Source of the DNA: Dermatemys mawii
Lineage: Eukaryota; Chordata; Testudines; Dermatemydidae
NCBI GenBank assembly: GCA_007922305.1
Contig: ML677334.1
Coordinates: 20,413,626-20,477,625 of the forward strand
DNA: 64,000 nucleotides
Direction: 5' to 3'
The notes beneath the pieces are model-generated. The model ran no database searches. It worked only from the letters and a program-made list of their open reading frames with translations, and was not told the DNA's origin. The first letter of the stretch is position 1. Each line of letters begins with the position of its first letter. A program made the translations under genes and the position numbers. Shown one piece after another: positions 59,380 through 64,000 of this stretch.

Positions 59380-60565
59380 TCCCACTAAAGGCCTTTAACA
59401 AGATCCCTCTCCTTAGCAAGAGACTACTAAAAAAACCTACATGGCAATGGGGTGAGAAGCAAGTATTGTCTTGGAAGAAAAACTGGCTGAGAGATAGGAG
59501 TTAAAGAGTAGGAATAAGTGGCCTATTTTCATCATATCAGAAGGTTACCAGAGGGATGCCACAAAGTTTCATAAATATAGTTATAAACAGTCTGGAAAGG
59601 GGGCTGAGCAGTGAGGTAGATAACATAGAGTTGCTTGGGTTAGTCATTCCTAGAGAAGGCTGAGGGACCTCGGAGGGACTTAACCAATCTAGATGAATGG
59701 GTAACAAGATGGCAGGCAGATGAAATTCAATGTTGATAAATGAAAAATAATGGAACTGGAAGGGGGAAAAATTATATAGTTTAAAGAGGACTAAATCAAT
59801 TGTATCAAGATAGGAAAAGGACCTGGCAGTTTCTGAAGACAGCTCAATGAAGACCTCTGCTCAATGTGCAGCTGTGGTCAATAAACATACCATGTTAACA
59901 TGCATAAGGAGTTGGAGAGTAAGTGATGCCCAAAATATTATAATGCCTTTGTAGAAATCAATGTTATGGTCTCATGTGAAATACTGTGTGCAGTACTGGT
60001 CTCCCCTTCTAAGAAAACATATTGTGGAACCAGAGGAGATTCAGAGAAGTGTGGTGAGAATGATCAAGAGTCTGGAAAAATTGTTCTATGAAGCAAAATT
60101 GAAAAGAGTGGGATTGTTCACTTTAGGGTGGAGATGAATAAGGGGGACATAATAGTATATAAATTGTATAGAAAAGGTAGATTCTGTTTTTCCCTACATT
60201 CTAATACAAGAGCAAGGGGACATTCAATGAAATTAACAGAAACAGCTGACAGAAAGGAAATAGTTTTTCACATGTAATTAGAATGTGGAGCTTGTTGGCA
60301 AAGGATGTCATTAAGGCCAAGAACTTAGCAAGATTCAAAGAGGACTTGGACATGTATATGGATAGCAAGAATATCTAGAATTACAATGCCAACAGAAAGC
60401 ATATTGGAGGGAGATAAACCAATCTCCAGGTATTACGGGTGAGGATGAGTTGACATCTGCCTACTGTAGATTTTTTTGCACCTTCTTCTGAAGCACCTAG
60501 TATAGGCTACTGGGCTAGATGGACCTCTAATCTGATAGAGTATGGCAATTTCTATGTTCCTAAAT
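59380..60565 (+). repeat. Older CR1 LINE fragment, 3' half
   Basis: The order of blocks is typical of CR1: agggatgccacaaagtttca, then gcaggcagatgaaattcaat, then ctcatgtgaaatactgtgtg and cagtactggtctcccct, ending ctgggctagatggacctcta with tggcaatttctatgttcct. It is more decayed than the copy at 43957-46406, with no open frame left. Confidence 0.82.
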
Positions 60566-60845
60566 TACACGTGTTCCTATGCACAGACTGACCCATCAGG
60601 AAAACAGAATTGGAAATTGCATTTACCTCAACATTGCACCTGATTTCCAATTCCAGATGAGTATCAAGTGTACAGATGTTTGAACCTTTGCTAGAAACTG
60701 AAATTTGGGTATATTCTGGTAGTGAAAACTGAACTGAGCAGAGTCTCCAGCTCGCTCTCATTTCACTGTATCACTCGCTTGGATTTGATCAGATGAGGCC
60801 ATGAATAATATCTACAGAGTCCTCTGGATGTCACTGCTGTCACTG

Positions 60846-60956
60846 ATCAGATGTCCCGATTTTATAGGGACAGTCCCGATTTTTGGGTCTTTTTCTTATA
60901 TAGGCTCCTATTATCCCCCAAACCTTGTCCCGATTTTTCACATTTGCTGTCTGGTC
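60846..60956. repeat. Short repeat (tgtcccgatttt family)
   Basis: cagatgtcccgattttatag ... cttgtcccgatttttcacat and tgctgtctggtcaa form a compact block of about 110 bp. tcccgatttt occurs three times inside. It resembles a sauropsid MITE. Confidence 0.5.
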
Positions 60957-61251
60957 AACTTACTGCACAATTCTTCCCCAGGAAATGGAAAACAACCCAT
61001 TGAGATGGAGCAGGTTCCTCTTTCTGCTGTGTCAGCCCTACTATATCAGCTAATGAAAACTGAATGGGGAGAGATCCCCATACTTTTTTGGGGTGGAGCA
61101 AGCATTGTGTACTAGGGATCACAGGAACTAACATTAAGAGTGACCCCTGCACAGCCATGTAGGAGGGACGCAGGAACTCACTGTCAACCCCTGATACCTG
61201 AATACCAGTTAGCACTCATGTCAATGCATGTTATCGCTATGACATGCCATT

Positions 61252-61375
61252 TGAACACCTGAAGAAGAGCTCCGTGTAAGCTCAGATGCTTGTCTCTCTC
61301 ACCAACAGAAGATGGTCCAGAACAAGATATTACCTCACTTATCTTGTCTGTCTAATATCCTGAACCGACACAGGG
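61252..61375 (-). repeat. Dispersed repeat, inverse member of 48226-48370
   Basis: cttgtctctctcaccaacag, caagatattacctcacttat and gtctaatatcctgaaccgac are the reverse complement of the family at 48226-48370. A short transposon-end-like aagaccttgtctatact lies further on at 61680. Confidence 0.6.
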
Positions 61376-63247
61376 CATATACCATCTAAACAGTAACCCC
61401 TATATCATATTGCTCTTCGGTCCATCTTGTATGTACCTGAGATCCACAAGGAGCAATGACTCCATTCTGAGATCAGTACCTTCATTAGTCCCATGTTCAG
61501 AGTAGTGCTTTTTCACTCTGCTTTCAGAGAGCCAAATAGTGAATAAGCCTCTGGCTTCTGTATCAGCTACTCTGGTCCACCTTTTCTACAGGGCACACAA
61601 ACAAAGTGGAAGCCATGTTATCTTCATTAGTGTCCTTTCTCATAATGGGAGCACAGAGCTGCATCTTTTTCTGTGTAACTAAGACCTTGTCTATACTCTG
61701 GATTTGGCCCCTATTTAGTGTAGTTGCTCCCCCAGTATAGTATAGGAAACCAGAGCCCTGCAGGAGTGAAGAGTCTGAACAATTCCCAGAAACTCTAAAT
61801 TTCCCTTTCTCCTGAGATGCCCCTGAGCAGTGTCTGTCTGATTTTCACTTCTGTTTTCTGGCTTCCATCCTTGGAGCTTTTTTTATTTGAGTTTTGTTCC
61901 TGATATGTTCTTCCTCAAAATCCACAAGTTAACCTCAATCCATGATAGCAAAAGAGCTAACTACAGATGGACAAAATTTCCCCATAGTATGTAATGCCTG
62001 TTCATAACATTCAATGGCCTTCTTTCAAGAAGCTACAAGTATGCAGTGAGGTAATTATATAAGTTTAAAAGAATTGCACAGGGCTACTGATTTAAATGAC
62101 CACTCAGAGGACTGACAAAAACTGGTTGCTTGATGAAGGTAGTTTTCTTATCAAAGTGTATTCACTGTATTTGGGGGTGATGTGGCATGGGAGCCATCCT
62201 AGTGCTAACCCCCACTCCTGCACTGTGTAATATGATCATGTTTTAACAACCTCCAAGCAATTGCAGTGTAGGGAAAGAGTTATAAAGGAGCTGGATCAGG
62301 TTTGCTGCTAGCCATCAAATACCTTGACCTACCACAGTGTGCTGTAGTTATTAATCCCATGTCGTGCTCACACTTCCTTTTCCTCTTTCCAGTTGCACCT
62401 ATGGCCCTGAGTTGCTGTGTTACTGTGAACCTGTCCCTGCCTCCCCCAGAGGTGCTTCCTTTTGACTCATTCCCTCAGGAACACAGCTGGGGATTTCCCG
62501 ATCTTCCCTTCTATGGGTGGTAAAAGAGAAGACAGGCAAATAGCAATAGGGGGAAAACAATCAATAAATTTGACTTTTCTTTCTCCGCAATACAAGGTTT
62601 GAACATAAGCAAGTGCTTGGTACTTAATAAACACCTTTAAATATTGACAAAGTTGTACTACAGGACTGTGGTGCCAATTACTGTTTTTCTTCAGGAAAGG
62701 AAGAAGTTGACATGAGGGGAAATATAGACGAAATGTCATAGGGTCCATATAGATAAGTGTGCGTGTTGTTTGCTCAGGGACAGTACTGGACAGGCTTGGT
62801 CTAACTCGTACTGATTTCAATGACAAAACTCTCATTGACTACAATGGTCCAGGAGCAAGTCCTATTCCTTGAGTACAAAGGAAACTAACTTGGCTGAGGA
62901 AGACATACTGGCCAATCAAGAGGCAGGGAAGGATGGAAGGAGTCCATGAGGAAGGGCAGGGTAGGAAGTATCTGACGTCCACCACTGCCACTTTGTCATG
63001 AGTGTAATGAAGGAAAGGAGATTAGAAGTGTCTTCATCAAAGGGATTTGGGAGTGTGTAAAAGACTTGATATAGATTTGGTGGAATTTCGAATTATACTG
63101 GGAAAATTCTGTTCTCAGTTATACCAGTATAGCCCCACTGACGGTGTTGCAGTTACAGGGCTAGTTGCATACCCCTCTGATGTGGTTGTCCATGCTTCCT
63201 TCTGGAAATTTGTCATCCTTGCAGCCTTCCCTTCCTGTTAGTTTCTC
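61376..63247. other. Unannotated stretch
   Basis: A tttcaatgac/cattgac palindromic fragment lies at about 62795-62865. No gene is recognised. Confidence 0.45.
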
Positions 63248-63445
63248 CTAGCATCTGTCTCCTGGCGTACCCATGTATCCTGCCAGAGAACTGGGACCCT
63301 TCTTTAGGTCCTGGTCTGGGGCTGGCACCCCATTCTGCCTCTGATCATCTTCATACAGCAAAGGCACCAGCTCTGACTTTTTAAGCTCTTTAGAGTTTAG
63401 CTTTCTTTCTTTGCACAGCTCCACTAGCTGATCTTGATTGTTCAT
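63248..63445 (-). pseudogene. LTR-retroelement gag N-terminal fragment, SAP-like
   Basis: A minus-strand frame starts at ATG 63445 and stops after 65 codons. QLVELCKERKLNSKELKKSE followed by LVPLL fits the SAP DNA-binding motif (hydrophobic pattern L..LC..R.L....K..LV..L). A poly-A/A-rich stretch (63478-63489 as T on the plus strand) lies just upstream. I associate this start with gag-like ORFs of sauropsid LTR elements. Downstream on the minus strand the frame is closed, so this is a truncated copy. A host protein cannot be excluded. Confidence 0.45.
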
Positions 63446-63559
63446 AGCTAATTTTTCCTGGCTGTGGTGTGTGGTTTTTTTTTTTTTTGTGCTCCTCCCA
63501 AAAAGAGCACAGGACACCTTTCTCATGCTTTTTCCTTCCACAATTATTGTGTTTTACTG

Positions 63560-64000
63560 CTGTTGTCACTAATGGGAAATTTACCATTGTTACTATCTGA
63601 AATGTACTGCTGCCAGTATATCAGGGTTACAGATATAGCTGTACCTTTGAGTCATTTCTTGGTCTTTCTGAGTGCACTCCCTCAGGTGTCAGGCCCCTCT
63701 TCTGGAACAGAATTCCACAGTTCTTCCAGTTTTAGACCAGGCTTGGAGCTACAGTATTCTCTGTATCAATCCCACAGATTTGATTAGGTTCTGAAACTGT
63801 GGTTCTGCCTTTCCAGGGTCTGTAACCAGTGGTACTCAGTGACAAAACAGCTTTCTTAAAACCAGAGTGTTTAAATTTAACAGCAGGAATAGAGCACTTA
63901 GAGGAAAAAAAGATTTTAAAATACACATGCATGTAGACTATCTTACCTAATGACTTAACACCCCTTGATGGTAACCTAGGCAGGCCTAACTTCTTTAGAC
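63560..64000 (-). mobile_element. Probable LTR fragment running off the window
   Basis: The region upstream (on the minus strand) of the SAP-like fragment ends in a block with gatggtaacctaggcaggcc and ttctttagac, which I associate with turtle LTRs. Its outer end is beyond the window, so LTR boundaries and target duplication cannot be seen. Confidence 0.4.

Noticed and set aside
1..64000. CRISPR array, bacterial operon, rRNA or tRNA gene
   Set aside because: No regularly spaced repeats, no Shine-Dalgarno-linked frames and no intact cloverleaf; tRNA-like segments belong to SINEs.

Overview
This window is vertebrate nuclear DNA, most likely from a turtle or a close sauropsid relative. The evidence is the repeat content: CR1 LINE fragments from several ages, MIR-like tRNA-SINEs whose tails match the many minus-strand SINE fragments here, numerous hAT-type MITEs with 8-bp target duplications, a full-length PIF/Harbinger element, and LTR pieces of a kind I associate with turtles. 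I could not recognise any host gene exon, host tRNA or host rRNA. The window is best read as intergenic or deep-intronic sequence, and the only convincing proteins belong to mobile elements.

Layout. 1-31 kb is mostly old unique-looking DNA dotted with MITEs (1422-1636, 3496-3805, 15713-16058, 18955-19327, 29686-29902), SINE pieces, an L2-like LINE fragment (24440-24960), a CR1 3' end (30395-30945) and an assembly gap (23185-23194) flanked by an exact 47-bp duplication. 31.1-35.4 kb is a nest. Two 317-bp direct repeats (31171-31487, 35092-35408) flank an LTR-like sequence that reads on the minus strand (31488-31877 plus 34421-35090). A 2.54-kb DNA transposon (31878-34420) is inserted in that LTR. 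It has long imperfect inverted ends and one 560-codon reading frame (32388-34067) broken by a single TGA.

36.6-41.8 kb is a second nest: an hAT-type MITE (36620-41770, duplication ttttatag) split by a complete Harbinger transposon (36741-41086, duplication tta). The Harbinger carries both expected genes in convergent orientation and apparently intact: a spliced Myb/SANT-like DNA-binding protein on the plus strand and a DDE transposase on the minus strand. Their polyadenylation signals lie 8 bases apart. A 662-bp non-autonomous relative sits at 54476-55137, inverted with respect to it.

43.9-46.4 kb is a CR1 LINE fragment split by a 1175-bp hAT element. 46-64 kb holds more SINE, MITE and LINE remnants, a (TG)n tract, an older CR1 3' half (59380-60565) and, at the right edge, a minus-strand retroelement piece with a SAP-like gag start (63248-63445).

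The two most interesting items are the 2.54-kb transposon with the unfamiliar transposase-like protein and its cluster of ATTGCATCA-type sites, and the apparently intact two-gene Harbinger.
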